Shown piece by piece: positions 9,570 through 18,909 of a stretch of 36,764 nucleotides of DNA. The position numbers and the translations under genes were made by a program. Numbering within the stretch: the first letter of the stretch is position 1; each line of letters opens with the position of its first letter. The notes beneath the pieces are model-generated. The model saw only the letters and a list, made by a program, of their open reading frames with translations. It searched no databases and had not been told where the DNA came from. The DNA comes from Bacillota bacterium (lineage in GTDB: Bacteria > Bacillota > Dethiobacteria > DTU022 > UBA8154), in the NCBI GenBank assembly GCA_012798895.1, contig JAAZMI010000112.1, positions 1-36,764 on the forward strand. The letters run 5' to 3'.

Positions 9570-10124
9570 GTGTGCGGTCGCATGGAACTGATTATTATTT
9601 TAATTGTCCTAAGGGTTATCTATTCTATTTTCCAATTCTTTCAGGGTAAGGGGGGGGAACCGCGTTCGCCGCAGAGGCCCCGTAGGCCTACTGTGCCTTC
9701 CCCGCCTTCGGAGGTCGAAGACCCCCCCGGGAAGATGCTTACAGATTTCTGGGAAAAGCTGAAAGAGCCGGATGAAAAACAGCTTGCGGCCGGGCCCGCA
9801 ACCAAACCGGCCCTGCAGCCTAAGTTTGTGGAAGCTGAAGAAAAGCCCTGGCGGCAAATGAGAGCTAAAATCGGGAAAACTGCTCAGCATGACCTGCCCT
9901 CGACCAGAGATATTCGTCGTTCCCACACGGCTGTTTCCCGGCGGAAAAAAGTTGGACGGCGGGAACAAAGATATGTATCCTCTGTACCTGCACCTTCGAC
10001 GCTGTTGAAAAAAGATAACCTGATCTGGGGAATGATTGCCTTAGAGGTGCTCTCCCCGCCACGGGCTCGAAACCCTTTTCTCTTTGATCGCCGAAAGAGG
10101 CAGAAAAGCCAAAGGGGGGTGTAG
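9570..10124 (+). CDS. Hypothetical protein with one N-terminal TM segment and a Pro/basic-rich remainder
   Basis: ORF in the gap between floA and yqfC. MELIIILIVLRVIYSIFQFF then low-complexity Pro/Lys/Arg. The start may be ATG at 9582. Confidence 0.6.
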   Translation: MCGRMELIIILIVLRVIYSIFQFFQGKGGEPRSPQRPRRPTVPSPPSEVEDPPGKMLTDFWEKLKEPDEKQLAAGPATKPALQPKFVEAEEKPWRQMRAKIGKTAQHDLPSTRDIRRSHTAVSRRKKVGRREQRYVSSVPAPSTLLKKDNLIWGMIALEVLSPPRARNPFLFDRRKRQKSQRGV

Positions 10125-10353
10125 GCGCCCCGTAGATCTTTTAAATATCGTCTTTTACTAATATATCCGACACGCTGTAACCGGCCGGCCGAAGCACCCC
10201 CTTCCTTAAACGGTTCTTCAAAACGCTTTTTTTAATTACGGCGTGTTTTGCTTTTTCTGCTTTTGTTTTCTGCCCCGGTTTTTGCGGGCATAACCAAGTT
10301 TTTTTAGCATAAAGTTTAATGAACAGGAGACCGGGAACAGGAGGCGCTGTTTT

Positions 10354-10644
10354 TTGGAAGGCAAGGAATCCGCGAGGAAAAAGAAAAAATGGCCGGAAAA
10401 CCTGGCCGATTTTTTTGAACTGCCCAAAGAGCTCCTTTTAAACCTGCCCCGGATGACGTTGGTTGGCAATATCCAGTTCTATTTGGAAAATTATGGTGGC
10501 ATCATTGAATACAGTGCAGAGCTCCTGCGTTTGAAGATTAGGGGCGGGGAGATCATCGTAAGGGGTAGAAACCTGGCAATAAAACATTTTATCGGTGATG
10601 AAATTTTTATTGAAGGGGAGATCAGTTCCCTGGAATTTCAATGA
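10354..10644 (+). CDS. yqfC: Sporulation protein YqfC
   Basis: DLPKELLLNLPRMTLVGN-type motif (ELPKELLLNLPRMTLVGNIQFYLENYGGI) and immediate neighbour of yqfD. Confidence 0.87.
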   Translation: MEGKESARKKKKWPENLADFFELPKELLLNLPRMTLVGNIQFYLENYGGIIEYSAELLRLKIRGGEIIVRGRNLAIKHFIGDEIFIEGEISSLEFQ

Positions 10645-10666
10645 CCGGGCATGGGGGGCTGAACTT

Positions 10667-11890
10667 TTGGCTGTGCTGGAACAGAGGGGGCTCTGGCCGG
10701 GTTACCTGCTTATCTCCCTGCAAGGGCCGGGGGTGGCCAAACTTCTTAATTTAACAGTAGAAAACCGGATTTTTTTCTGGGATCTCCACTACAAAGAGGA
10801 TACAGTTACTGTAAAAATTAGGCCGCGAGATTTTAAACGCCTGCGCCCCCTTCTCAAAAAAACTGGTTGCAGAGTTAAGATTCTGCAGAAAAAAGGAACG
10901 CTGTTTATCTTGCTGCAAGGTTGGCGACGCAAGGGGTTGTTGGCCGGTATTATTCTTATTCTATTGTTACCCTGCTTGCTCTCGCAATTTGTCTGGCAGA
11001 TCGATATTCGGGGAAATAATGCGGTGGAAACCAAAGAGATCTCTAATATTTTGGGAAACAGCGGCGTGCACAAGGGTATGTTGAAAAATAAGGTCGATCT
11101 TTCAGGTTTGGAAAGAGAGCTTCTTTTGGAGCTTAAAGAACTGCAATGGGTGGGGATCAGCCTGGACGGTGTCCGCCTCGATATCCGGGTTGTAGAACGG
11201 CAGGGCGAACCGCCCTCCCCGGCGGCAATCGACAGCTTAGTTGCCGCCAAAGATGGGCTGGTTACGAATATTCTGGTTCTATCCGGAGAAGCTTGTGTGG
11301 ATGTGGGGGATACTGTACAGAAGGGCCAGGCGCTTATTGCAGGCAAGATAACGCACGCCGAGGAATACAACGACGAGATCGTAGAAGAAGAGATCGAGGT
11401 GCAACCGAAGGGGAAGGTTACCGCTCTCGTCTGGTACGAAAGCTATGCCGAAGCACCTCTTTACAGGGTTTTAAAAAGAAAAACGGGCAGATGTTCCCGT
11501 TTTTATGCCCTGCGCCTCAAAGAACAAGAATTTCCTTTGGGGGGTACCCGGGAATCTCCTTACCGTAATTATGAACTGGAAAAAATTAAACGGCATTTTG
11601 TATGGAGGAATCTCTACCTGCCTGTCGAACTACTAAATAATAACTATTGGGAATTTGAGGTAGAAACACAGCCGATCTCTTCGCGGGATGCTTTGCAGCA
11701 GGCTAAAAATGAAGCCTTGCAGAAAATTGAGGCCCTGCTTTCAAAGGAGGCCGTTATCAAAAAAAGAACGGCCGGCGAGTATTATTTTCACGAGCTTGGA
11801 ACCGTCGGCTGCCGGCTGATGATTGAGGCACTTGAAGATATCGCTGTTCCGCAAATACCTGCAGATAAAGGAAGGGAGTTCATTTCTTGA
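10667..11890 (+). CDS. yqfD: Sporulation protein YqfD
   Basis: GYLLISLQGPGVAKLLNLTVENRIFFWDLHYKED, DFKRLRPLLKKTGCRVKILQKKG, TM segment, then WVGISLDGVRLDIRVVE. The ORF is open from 10595; TTG at 10667 with GGGGGG upstream is a plausible start. Confidence 0.88.
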   Translation: MAVLEQRGLWPGYLLISLQGPGVAKLLNLTVENRIFFWDLHYKEDTVTVKIRPRDFKRLRPLLKKTGCRVKILQKKGTLFILLQGWRRKGLLAGIILILLLPCLLSQFVWQIDIRGNNAVETKEISNILGNSGVHKGMLKNKVDLSGLERELLLELKELQWVGISLDGVRLDIRVVERQGEPPSPAAIDSLVAAKDGLVTNILVLSGEACVDVGDTVQKGQALIAGKITHAEEYNDEIVEEEIEVQPKGKVTALVWYESYAEAPLYRVLKRKTGRCSRFYALRLKEQEFPLGGTRESPYRNYELEKIKRHFVWRNLYLPVELLNNNYWEFEVETQPISSRDALQQAKNEALQKIEALLSKEAVIKKRTAGEYYFHELGTVGCRLMIEALEDIAVPQIPADKGREFIS

Positions 11891-12858
11891 CGGAGGAGTA
11901 TGAAGAATGTAAGCTTTATTTAAAGGATATGGATGAAGTTTTTCCTCTGCTCGGAAAATTTGATGAGCATATCTCTTTAGTAGAGGAAAGCTTTGCTGTG
12001 AGGATTATTCCCCGGGGAGACGAGCTTTCTTTCCAGGGGAAAAAGGAAGATGTAGAGAGGGTCCATGCACTTTTTGAGGAGCTTTTAGCGGTGATTAGGG
12101 GAGGGCACTTTTTAACCACGCCGGAATTCATCTATGCCCTAAAACTGGCCAAAGGGGGACAAGGCCGGGAGATCGAAACTCTTTTCAACGATCTGGTTTT
12201 GATCACCGATCGGGGTAAAAAAATTCGTCCCAAGACGTTGGGCCAGAAAAAATATGTGGAGGCTTTGCGTGCTTTCGATATCGTGTTTGGCATCGGCCCG
12301 GCAGGAACCGGTAAAACCTACCTGGCGATGGCTGCGGCGGTTTTTGCCCTAAAAAATAAAATTGTGCAGAGGATGGTTTTAACCAGGCCCGCCGTAGAAG
12401 CAGGAGAACGTCTCGGTTTTCTACCGGGCGATCTGCATGAAAAGGTAGACCCCTACCTGCGCCCCCTTTATGATGCCCTCTACGATCTGATGGGTGCCGA
12501 AAACTATCTGAAGTATAGAGAAAAAGGGGTTATAGAGGTTGCCCCGTTGGCTTATATGCGGGGAAGAACGTTGGATGATTCTTTTATTATTTTGGACGAA
12601 GCACAGAACACAACTCATGAGCAGATGAAGATGTTTTTAACGCGGATGGGTTTTGGCTCCAAGGCTGTAATTACCGGTGATATTACGCAGATCGATCTTC
12701 CAGGGACGCAGTTATCCGGTTTAGTGGAGATCATGAGTATACTGGAAAATATTCCGGAGATAGCTTTTATTCACCTTACCGATCAGGATGTGGTCCGCCA
12801 CAATCTGGTGCAGAAGATCATTAAGGCTTACGAAAAATACCAGAATGGAAAAGGTTAA
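11887..12858 (+). CDS. phoH: PhoH-like ATPase
   Basis: GPAGTGKTYLAMAAAV (Walker A), VLTRPAVEAGERLGFLPGDLHEKVDPYLRPLYDAL, FIILDEAQNTTHEQMKMFLTRMG. Confidence 0.95.
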   Translation: MTEEYEECKLYLKDMDEVFPLLGKFDEHISLVEESFAVRIIPRGDELSFQGKKEDVERVHALFEELLAVIRGGHFLTTPEFIYALKLAKGGQGREIETLFNDLVLITDRGKKIRPKTLGQKKYVEALRAFDIVFGIGPAGTGKTYLAMAAAVFALKNKIVQRMVLTRPAVEAGERLGFLPGDLHEKVDPYLRPLYDALYDLMGAENYLKYREKGVIEVAPLAYMRGRTLDDSFIILDEAQNTTHEQMKMFLTRMGFGSKAVITGDITQIDLPGTQLSGLVEIMSILENIPEIAFIHLTDQDVVRHNLVQKIIKAYEKYQNGKG

Positions 12859-12872
12859 GGGATTAGAATATA

Positions 12873-14981
12873 ATGTTCAATTTATGGGCAAATATTAAAA
12901 TATTATTTAAAAATTTTATTTCTCTGCTTGGAAAAAAAGGGGGCCGGAGGTTCTTTTTGGGGGCGGGCCTTTTTGTTTTTATCTATGTGTTTTTGCTGTT
13001 TTCTATTATGCCCCTCGGGGTCTCCGTAGAATTGGGGAAGCCCAGCCCGCAACGGATTATTGCCCATAAGGAAGTTATCGATACTTTTCTCACAAATAGA
13101 ATGCGGGAAGAAGCTGTTGCTGCCGTGCCGGCGGTTTTCGATTATGTTCCGGGCGTGTGGGAAGAGGGGAAGGCTTTTCTCGGCCACTTTTTTACTGAAA
13201 TTAAGAGGGTTCAAAATTTAAAAGAGGAGGCGGGGGAAAGAGCAGACTTGTTTTACGAGGACAACCCCGATTTCCCGTTGTCGAAGGAGCTGCTCCCCGT
13301 TTTCCTGGTGCAGAAACAGGACGACCTGGATAAGCTGCAGACCGAGATGGAAAAAATCCTGGAAGAGACCCTATCCAAGGGTATCCGGGAGGAAGGGCAG
13401 CAGGCGGCTTTAAACCAGGTTTTGCAGAAGACGAGCAGCCTTCCTTACAGCCCGGAGGTTAAACAGGGTCTGGAAGAGCTACTTGCCCCCCTTGTGCAGC
13501 CGAACATGATCTTTAACACTACTGCTACCAAAACCAATCAGGAGGCGGCCAAACAGGCAATTGAACCGGTGCTGATTTTGAAAAAGTCTCTAATCGTGCA
13601 AGAGGGAGAAGAGATTACGGAGAAGCACATTGCCCAATTAAAAGATCTGGGGCTGTTGGGATCGCGCCTAAACTATGGGGGCTATGCCGGACTTTTTTTT
13701 ATACTTGCCATTGTCTTTATCATCGTCATTCTCTATCTCTATCTCTTTAACAAGGATATCTACGACAGCTTTAGCGCCCTCTTCTTACTGGGCCTGATCA
13801 TCGCCCTGACGCTCGTGCTCGGTCTTGCCGTGCGTTATTTTTCCGGCTACCTGATGCCCGTGGCCATGTGTACAATACTGGTTACCGTTCTCTTCGAGCC
13901 ACGCCTGGCGGTGCTGCTTACGATCGTTTTGGCACTGCTTTTTGGTTTTCTGGTCGATGGTGAGTTCACTTATATAATTGTCTCCTTGTGCAGCGGGCTG
14001 GTGGCGATATGCAGTGTCTCCCGTTTGCAGAAAAGATCCGATCTTACCAATGCCGGAATCTATGTCGGCATCGTTAATATCCTGTGTATAACCTCTCTCT
14101 TGCTGCTCAATAGAGGTTTTCAGTTGGAGTACGATTTCTTAAGGGAGTTCAGCATCGCCATCCTGGCCGGCCTGGGCAACGGCCTGTTTTCCGCGGTAAT
14201 GGCTATCGGCTTGTTGCCCTACCTGGAGAGCGCATTTGGCCTCACAACTGCCGTTACACTTTTGGAACTGGCCGATCCAGGGCACCCTTTGCTGCGCAAA
14301 TTGCTGATGGAGACCCCCGGCACCTATCATCACAGCATCGTGGTCGGCAACCTTGCAGAGGCTGCTGCAGAGGCGGTTGGAGCAGATCCCCTTCTCTCCC
14401 GAGTGGCGGCTTTTTATCACGATATAGGCAAGATCAAACGCCCTTATCTCTTTGTCGAAAACCAATTTACCAGCGATAATCCCCATAACAAGATCTCTCC
14501 CTATCTTAGCGCGCTTGTGATCCGCTCTCATATCAAAGACGGGGTGGAGTTGGCGCGGGAGGCGAGGTTACCGCTGCCCGTGATCGATATCATCCAACAG
14601 CATCATGGGACAAGTTTGATCTCATATTTTTATCATCAGGCGGCAGAAAATGACAAAGGGATTCTGGTTCCAGAAGAGGAATTCCGCTATGAGGGCCCTC
14701 TGCCGCAGACCAAAGAAGCAGCTATCATTATGTTGGCCGATGCTGTAGAGGCAGCAGTGCGTTCCTTGTCACGTCCGGTTGCCGGGAGAACCGAAGGAAT
14801 GGTCAGAAAGATAATTAAGGAGAAACTAAGCGATGGGCAACTGGATGAAGCACCCTTGACCTTGCAGGATCTGGATAAGATCGGAGATACTTTTGTGCAT
14901 ATTCTCGCCGGGGTTTTCCACCAGAGAATTGAATATCCGGAGCGGGAGCTGAAAGCGGATCTGGAGAGGGGGAAAAAATAG
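12873..14981 (+). CDS. yqfF: YqfF/PgpH-type 7TM-HD phosphohydrolase (c-di-AMP phosphodiesterase family)
   Basis: Extracellular 7TMR-HDED region, TM segments, HD domain ETPGTYHHSIVVGNLAEAAAEAVGADPLLSRVAAFYHDIGKIKRPYLFVENQ. Confidence 0.92.
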   Translation: MFNLWANIKILFKNFISLLGKKGGRRFFLGAGLFVFIYVFLLFSIMPLGVSVELGKPSPQRIIAHKEVIDTFLTNRMREEAVAAVPAVFDYVPGVWEEGKAFLGHFFTEIKRVQNLKEEAGERADLFYEDNPDFPLSKELLPVFLVQKQDDLDKLQTEMEKILEETLSKGIREEGQQAALNQVLQKTSSLPYSPEVKQGLEELLAPLVQPNMIFNTTATKTNQEAAKQAIEPVLILKKSLIVQEGEEITEKHIAQLKDLGLLGSRLNYGGYAGLFFILAIVFIIVILYLYLFNKDIYDSFSALFLLGLIIALTLVLGLAVRYFSGYLMPVAMCTILVTVLFEPRLAVLLTIVLALLFGFLVDGEFTYIIVSLCSGLVAICSVSRLQKRSDLTNAGIYVGIVNILCITSLLLLNRGFQLEYDFLREFSIAILAGLGNGLFSAVMAIGLLPYLESAFGLTTAVTLLELADPGHPLLRKLLMETPGTYHHSIVVGNLAEAAAEAVGADPLLSRVAAFYHDIGKIKRPYLFVENQFTSDNPHNKISPYLSALVIRSHIKDGVELAREARLPLPVIDIIQQHHGTSLISYFYHQAAENDKGILVPEEEFRYEGPLPQTKEAAIIMLADAVEAAVRSLSRPVAGRTEGMVRKIIKEKLSDGQLDEAPLTLQDLDKIGDTFVHILAGVFHQRIEYPERELKADLERGKK

Positions 14982-15428
14982 GTGGCGGTCCTCGTTGCCG
15001 ACATTCAGGAAAAAATTGTGATACCGGAAAATATTATATCTCTACTGGAAGAATCGGGCAATCTGCTTCTGCGCCTGGAGGGGCAGCCCCAGGAATGTGA
15101 GGTCAGCGTTATCCTGGTGGATAACAGCTATATCCGGGAATTAAACCTTACTTACCGGGGGGAGGATCGCCCCACAGACGTTTTGGCCTTTAACTTGGCA
15201 GATGAGTTTGTAGAACCGGATGCAGAAAGGATTCTGGGGGATGTGGTTGTCTCTGTGGAAAAAGTGCAGGAACAGGCCTGTACTTATGGGCATTCTTTTG
15301 CGCGGGAGATTACATTTCTGACGCTGCATGGCATATTGCACCTTTTGGGATACGAACACGAAACAATAGATGCGGAGCAGGAGATGCTGGAAAAAAAGGA
15401 ATTGGTTCTTAAAAAATTCGAATTGTAG
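14982..15428 (+). CDS. ybeY: Endoribonuclease YbeY (rRNA maturation factor)
   Basis: Zn motif HGILHLLGYEH, YRGEDRPTDVLAFNL. GTG start immediately after yqfF. Confidence 0.95.
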   Translation: MAVLVADIQEKIVIPENIISLLEESGNLLLRLEGQPQECEVSVILVDNSYIRELNLTYRGEDRPTDVLAFNLADEFVEPDAERILGDVVVSVEKVQEQACTYGHSFAREITFLTLHGILHLLGYEHETIDAEQEMLEKKELVLKKFEL

Positions 15429-15439
15429 TAAGGGCAGGG

Positions 15440-15811
15440 ATGATGAAACACAAAGTTTTTTTGCACAGCTTGAAGAATGCTTTCCGGGGTATCTGTTCCG
15501 CCCTGCGCAGGGAAAGAAACATGCGCTTGCATCTCATCGGTGCAGCCCTAGCCCTGGCGGCCTCTTTTTATTTTAGGATAGAAAAGTATGAGTTTCTTTT
15601 CGTCCTGGCGGCAATTGCGCTGGTTTTAATCTCCGAGATGTTAAACACGGCCCTTGAGGCAGCCGTTGATCTAAAGACTTTAGAATTTCACCCGCTGGCG
15701 CGCCTGGCCAAAAATGTGGCTGCCGGGGCCGTTTTATGCGCAACCCTGTTTGCCCTTATCGTCGGCTGCATTGTTTTCGCCGGCAGGTTGAAGGATTTTT
15801 TTATCCCCTGA
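15440..15811 (+). CDS. dgkA: Diacylglycerol kinase / undecaprenol kinase family protein
   Basis: SLKNAFRGICSALRRERNMRLHL, LISEMLNTALEAAVDL, ARLAKNVAAGAVL. Confidence 0.93.
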   Translation: MMKHKVFLHSLKNAFRGICSALRRERNMRLHLIGAALALAASFYFRIEKYEFLFVLAAIALVLISEMLNTALEAAVDLKTLEFHPLARLAKNVAAGAVLCATLFALIVGCIVFAGRLKDFFIP

Positions 15812-15844
15812 ATGTTTTCTGTTGAAGGAGGCAATCTCGTTAAG

Positions 15845-16906
15845 ATGAAACCGGGTTTTGGCCATGTTATCGTCGATAGGAAAATACTGGTCCTGGTGGC
15901 CGCGGTGCTCATTTTAAACACAGCCCTGGCCGGGTTTAATTTGAATATCCTCTACAAGCATTTTGCGGATATTAATGAAGAAGAGGAAGGGGAAGCTGTC
16001 GTCCCCAAGCAGGTTATGGTGGAAGATATAGTCGAATATAATAAGCGCCTGGCACAGGATCTGGGCGTACAGGGTCGCACCTCTGTTAAGGAGAAGTTGG
16101 CCACTTTTTGTTATGAACTGGATCTGGCTGAGGACAGCGCCGACCTTGCGCGTCTGCTTTTTACCCGGGGCCGCCAGGTTCAGGAGACAATTTTAAAAGA
16201 GTGGGATGCACTTTTGCGGGAAGAGATATTAAAACTTGTTGACCGGGACAAAAACTTGCAAAGGCAACCGGGAAAGATTCAGTTTACCCTGCAAGTTTCA
16301 TCCGAAAACGGGGTCTTGGCCGATCCGCCGGTGTTGCATGAAGATTCATTAGAGAAGATCTGGGATCATTACCAGGAGGGAAGCATAGCCCAGGAGCGCA
16401 TTTTCCGTATAGAGGTGGAGGAGGGTCGCAGCCGCATGTTAATGCCCTACAATCCTTTGGATTATGTGCAGACTTTAAGCGAGGAGCTGGATTCTTTGCG
16501 CGTCAGCATGCATGAGCTGCGCACCACTGCAGGTTTGGCGGAGATGTCCGGGCCGGGGGTGTTGATCAAACTTTATGATAACCAGAACGGTTATGCCGTC
16601 GGCGATCTGATCCACGATACCGATGTCCGCGATGTGATCAATGAGCTCTTTGCCGCGGGGGCGAAGGGGGTGGCCGTGGGCGGAGAGCGCCTGGTTGCTA
16701 CTTCGCCGATTCGCTGTGTAGGCCCGGTAATCCGGGTGAATCAGAAAGAGATCACGGCTAACCCGGTGCTCATCGAGGCGGTGGGCGATCCAGAAGTTCT
16801 GGCCAGCGGTCTCGATATCATCCGTTTTTCTTTAGAATTTCACCGCGATTTTCGGGTGGAGGTTGAAAGAAAGGAAAACATAGTATTGCCCCAGTACCGG
16901 GGTTGA
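15845..16906 (+). CDS. DUF881 family protein
   Basis: N-terminal TM; VQTLSEELDSLRVSMHELRTTAGLAEMSGPGVLIKLYDN...VGDLIHDTDVRDVINELFAAGAKGVAVGGERLVATSPIRCVGPVIRVN is typical of DUF881. The ORF is open from 15812. Confidence 0.88.
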   Translation: MKPGFGHVIVDRKILVLVAAVLILNTALAGFNLNILYKHFADINEEEEGEAVVPKQVMVEDIVEYNKRLAQDLGVQGRTSVKEKLATFCYELDLAEDSADLARLLFTRGRQVQETILKEWDALLREEILKLVDRDKNLQRQPGKIQFTLQVSSENGVLADPPVLHEDSLEKIWDHYQEGSIAQERIFRIEVEEGRSRMLMPYNPLDYVQTLSEELDSLRVSMHELRTTAGLAEMSGPGVLIKLYDNQNGYAVGDLIHDTDVRDVINELFAAGAKGVAVGGERLVATSPIRCVGPVIRVNQKEITANPVLIEAVGDPEVLASGLDIIRFSLEFHRDFRVEVERKENIVLPQYRG

Positions 16907-16928
16907 GAAATGGGAGGAGTTTTAAAAA

Positions 16929-17321
16929 ATGGATGTGGATAAGCTGCTTGAGTCTGCCCGGGAGATGCTCCCTTTTGCTTATGCCCCCTATTCCGGTTAC
17001 CGGGTGGGGGCTGCGTTATTGACTACAGAAGGAAAAATATTTAAAGGGGTTAATGTCGAAAATGCTTCTTTGGGATTGACGATGTGTGCAGAGAGGGTTG
17101 CACTCTATGCAGCTATTGCCGCTGGTTACCGTTCTTTTTCGCTTCTTGCCCTTGTGGCCGAAGGTGAAAGCAGGCCTCTGCCCTGCGGTGCTTGCCGGCA
17201 GGTGCTCGGGGAATTTTCCCGCGGGCTGAGGGTGGCTGTGGCCGGGGAAAAAGGTGAATCCAAGATTTTTACTTTGAAAGAGCTGTTGCCCCATCCTTTT
17301 GTCTTGCAGGGTAGAAAATAA
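16929..17321 (+). CDS. cdd: Cytidine deaminase
   Basis: ARREMLPFAYAPYSGYRVGAAL-type N-terminus, NVENASLGLTMCAERVAL, PCGACRQVLGEF. Confidence 0.94.
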   Translation: MDVDKLLESAREMLPFAYAPYSGYRVGAALLTTEGKIFKGVNVENASLGLTMCAERVALYAAIAAGYRSFSLLALVAEGESRPLPCGACRQVLGEFSRGLRVAVAGEKGESKIFTLKELLPHPFVLQGRK

Positions 17322-17467
17322 AACGATGATCGCTTGGGCGGCGTATTTGAATAATCGGCGATCTATAACCGTTCGGTTACCGCGTGGTGCTGTACAAAGC
17401 AAAAAAAAGAATATAGAAGCGGTTTTTTGCCGACAGGCGTTCGGATTTTTAGGGGAGGAGGAGACTT

Positions 17468-18232
17468 TTGAAGCTTTTAAAGACCAAGGCGCTTGTATTA
17501 CGCTCCCGTCCCCTGGGGGAGAGGGATCGTCTTTTAAGTCTTCTGACCTTGGAGCAGGGCAAGTTGTCTGCCGTTGCTCCCGGGGCCCGCAAAATAAAAA
17601 GCAGGCTGGCGGCAGGGGTGGATTACTTTACCTATGGGGATTTTCTGCTTTACAAGGGCAGATCATTATATACGGTAAATCAACTGGAGGTCGAAATGAA
17701 TTTTGCCCGCATCAGGGGGGATATCCGTGCCTATGCCTGCGGGATGTATCTCTGTGAGCTTGTCGCCAGGCTGGTAGAAGAAGGCCAGCCCGTGCCTCCT
17801 GTTTTCAACCTTCTTTTAGAATGCCTGTTCTGTTTAAATAAAAAAAAAGTGGACGGAGAAATTTTGGTGCGGTTTTTTGAATTAAAATTGCTCTCGCTGT
17901 TGGGTTATCGACCTTATCTAACAGGTTGCCTTAAATGTGGGGACGAACAGGGCCCTTTTTTTTGGAACAATGAAGAGGGGGCTATTTTTTGCAGACGCTG
18001 CTGTCCCCGCACCGGGGAAATTTTCCCTTTTGCAAAAGGCACTCTGGCCCTGGCAAATTTTTTGTTGGAGGCAAGCCCGGAGCGGATTGGAAAGATTAGA
18101 GCGGGGGTAGAGCAGAAAAAGGAGCTGCAACATTTTACCGAAAAATTTATACAGTATTGGACAACAGCCGGTTTTCTACGGGGTCTCGCCTTTTTAGAAG
18201 AGGTATACAGTTATTCCCGGCATAAAAGTTAA
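17468..18232 (+). CDS. recO: DNA repair protein RecO
   Basis: KTKALVLRSRPLGERDRLLSLLT; Cys4 zinc motif GCLKCG...FCRRCC. TTG start with RBS ggaggagg. Confidence 0.92.
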   Translation: MKLLKTKALVLRSRPLGERDRLLSLLTLEQGKLSAVAPGARKIKSRLAAGVDYFTYGDFLLYKGRSLYTVNQLEVEMNFARIRGDIRAYACGMYLCELVARLVEEGQPVPPVFNLLLECLFCLNKKKVDGEILVRFFELKLLSLLGYRPYLTGCLKCGDEQGPFFWNNEEGAIFCRRCCPRTGEIFPFAKGTLALANFLLEASPERIGKIRAGVEQKKELQHFTEKFIQYWTTAGFLRGLAFLEEVYSYSRHKS

Positions 18233-18278
18233 ATTATGGCGCAAAATATGAAAGAGCGTAATCTAATAGGGAAAGGAA

Positions 18279-18515
18279 TTGTTCAATATGCCGGCAATTT
18301 CTCAGGAAACACCTGAAAGTTTCGAAAATCTTTGGCAAAAGATCCTTAAAAAAAGTGGGGAGGCCCAGATCAAGGTAAACAGGGGGCGGGGCACCTTGCT
18401 TCGCATCCCATTAATCCTGGGCGTTTTCGGCACAGCAGCTTTTCCCCGCCTGGCCTCCTTTAGTGCATTGGCTCTGCTTCTGGCACGTTGTTCCCTGGAG
18501 GTAGAGTGGCGCTAG
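18279..18515 (+). CDS. Small DUF4342-like protein
   Basis: 78 aa: ESFENLWQKILKKSGEAQIKVNRGRGTLLRIPLILGVFGTAAFPRLASFSALALLLARCSLEVE. Confidence 0.65.
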   Translation: MFNMPAISQETPESFENLWQKILKKSGEAQIKVNRGRGTLLRIPLILGVFGTAAFPRLASFSALALLLARCSLEVEWR

Positions 18516-18656
18516 TTCGAGCCGGGGGCAGTTCCCGGCCTGAATAAAGAATATAAAATACTTATCGATCCCTTGCAGCCAAACGGGGTTTCACTTTTTA
18601 ATTTCCATTGCCACTTCAAATCAATAACATCCCCCGGTTTGATTTTGCTCATAAGC

Positions 18657-18685
18657 TTGACACCTTTCTATTTTTTTGTTAGTTT
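18657..18685 (+). promoter_or_regulatory. Candidate promoter of the T-box/glyQS transcript
   Basis: TTGACA (18657-18662), 17-nt spacer, weak -10 TAGTTT (18680-18685). Confidence 0.4.
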
Positions 18686-18689
18686 AAAA

Positions 18690-18890
18690 AGAAAAGGATG
18701 TTGGGTTTGGAAAAAGTAGCCCGGGCGTTAGCAGTCCGTTGCAGAGAGCCGGAAAAGGTGGAAACTGGCCGGGCCGGCCGGGCGAAAGGGTTTCCAAAAA
18801 ATACCCCTTAAATCTTAAGAGCCCTTCGTGGGAAATAGGGTGGAACCGCGGGAAAACACTCCCGTCCCTAAAGAAAGGGTTTTTTTTATT
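18690..18890 (+). ncRNA. T-box leader riboswitch upstream of glyQS
   Basis: Canonical T-box sequence AGGGTGGAACCGCG at 18837-18850, CGTCCCT at 18863-18869, then AAAGGG plus a T-tract. Located directly upstream of glycyl-tRNA synthetase genes. Confidence 0.88.
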
Positions 18891-18909
18891 TTTATAAGGA
18901 GGTTTTCAG

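Noticed and set aside
17299-17757. 152-aa ORF spanning the cdd-recO gap, considered as an era remnant
   Set aside because: No GTPase motifs. Most of it lies out of frame inside recO.
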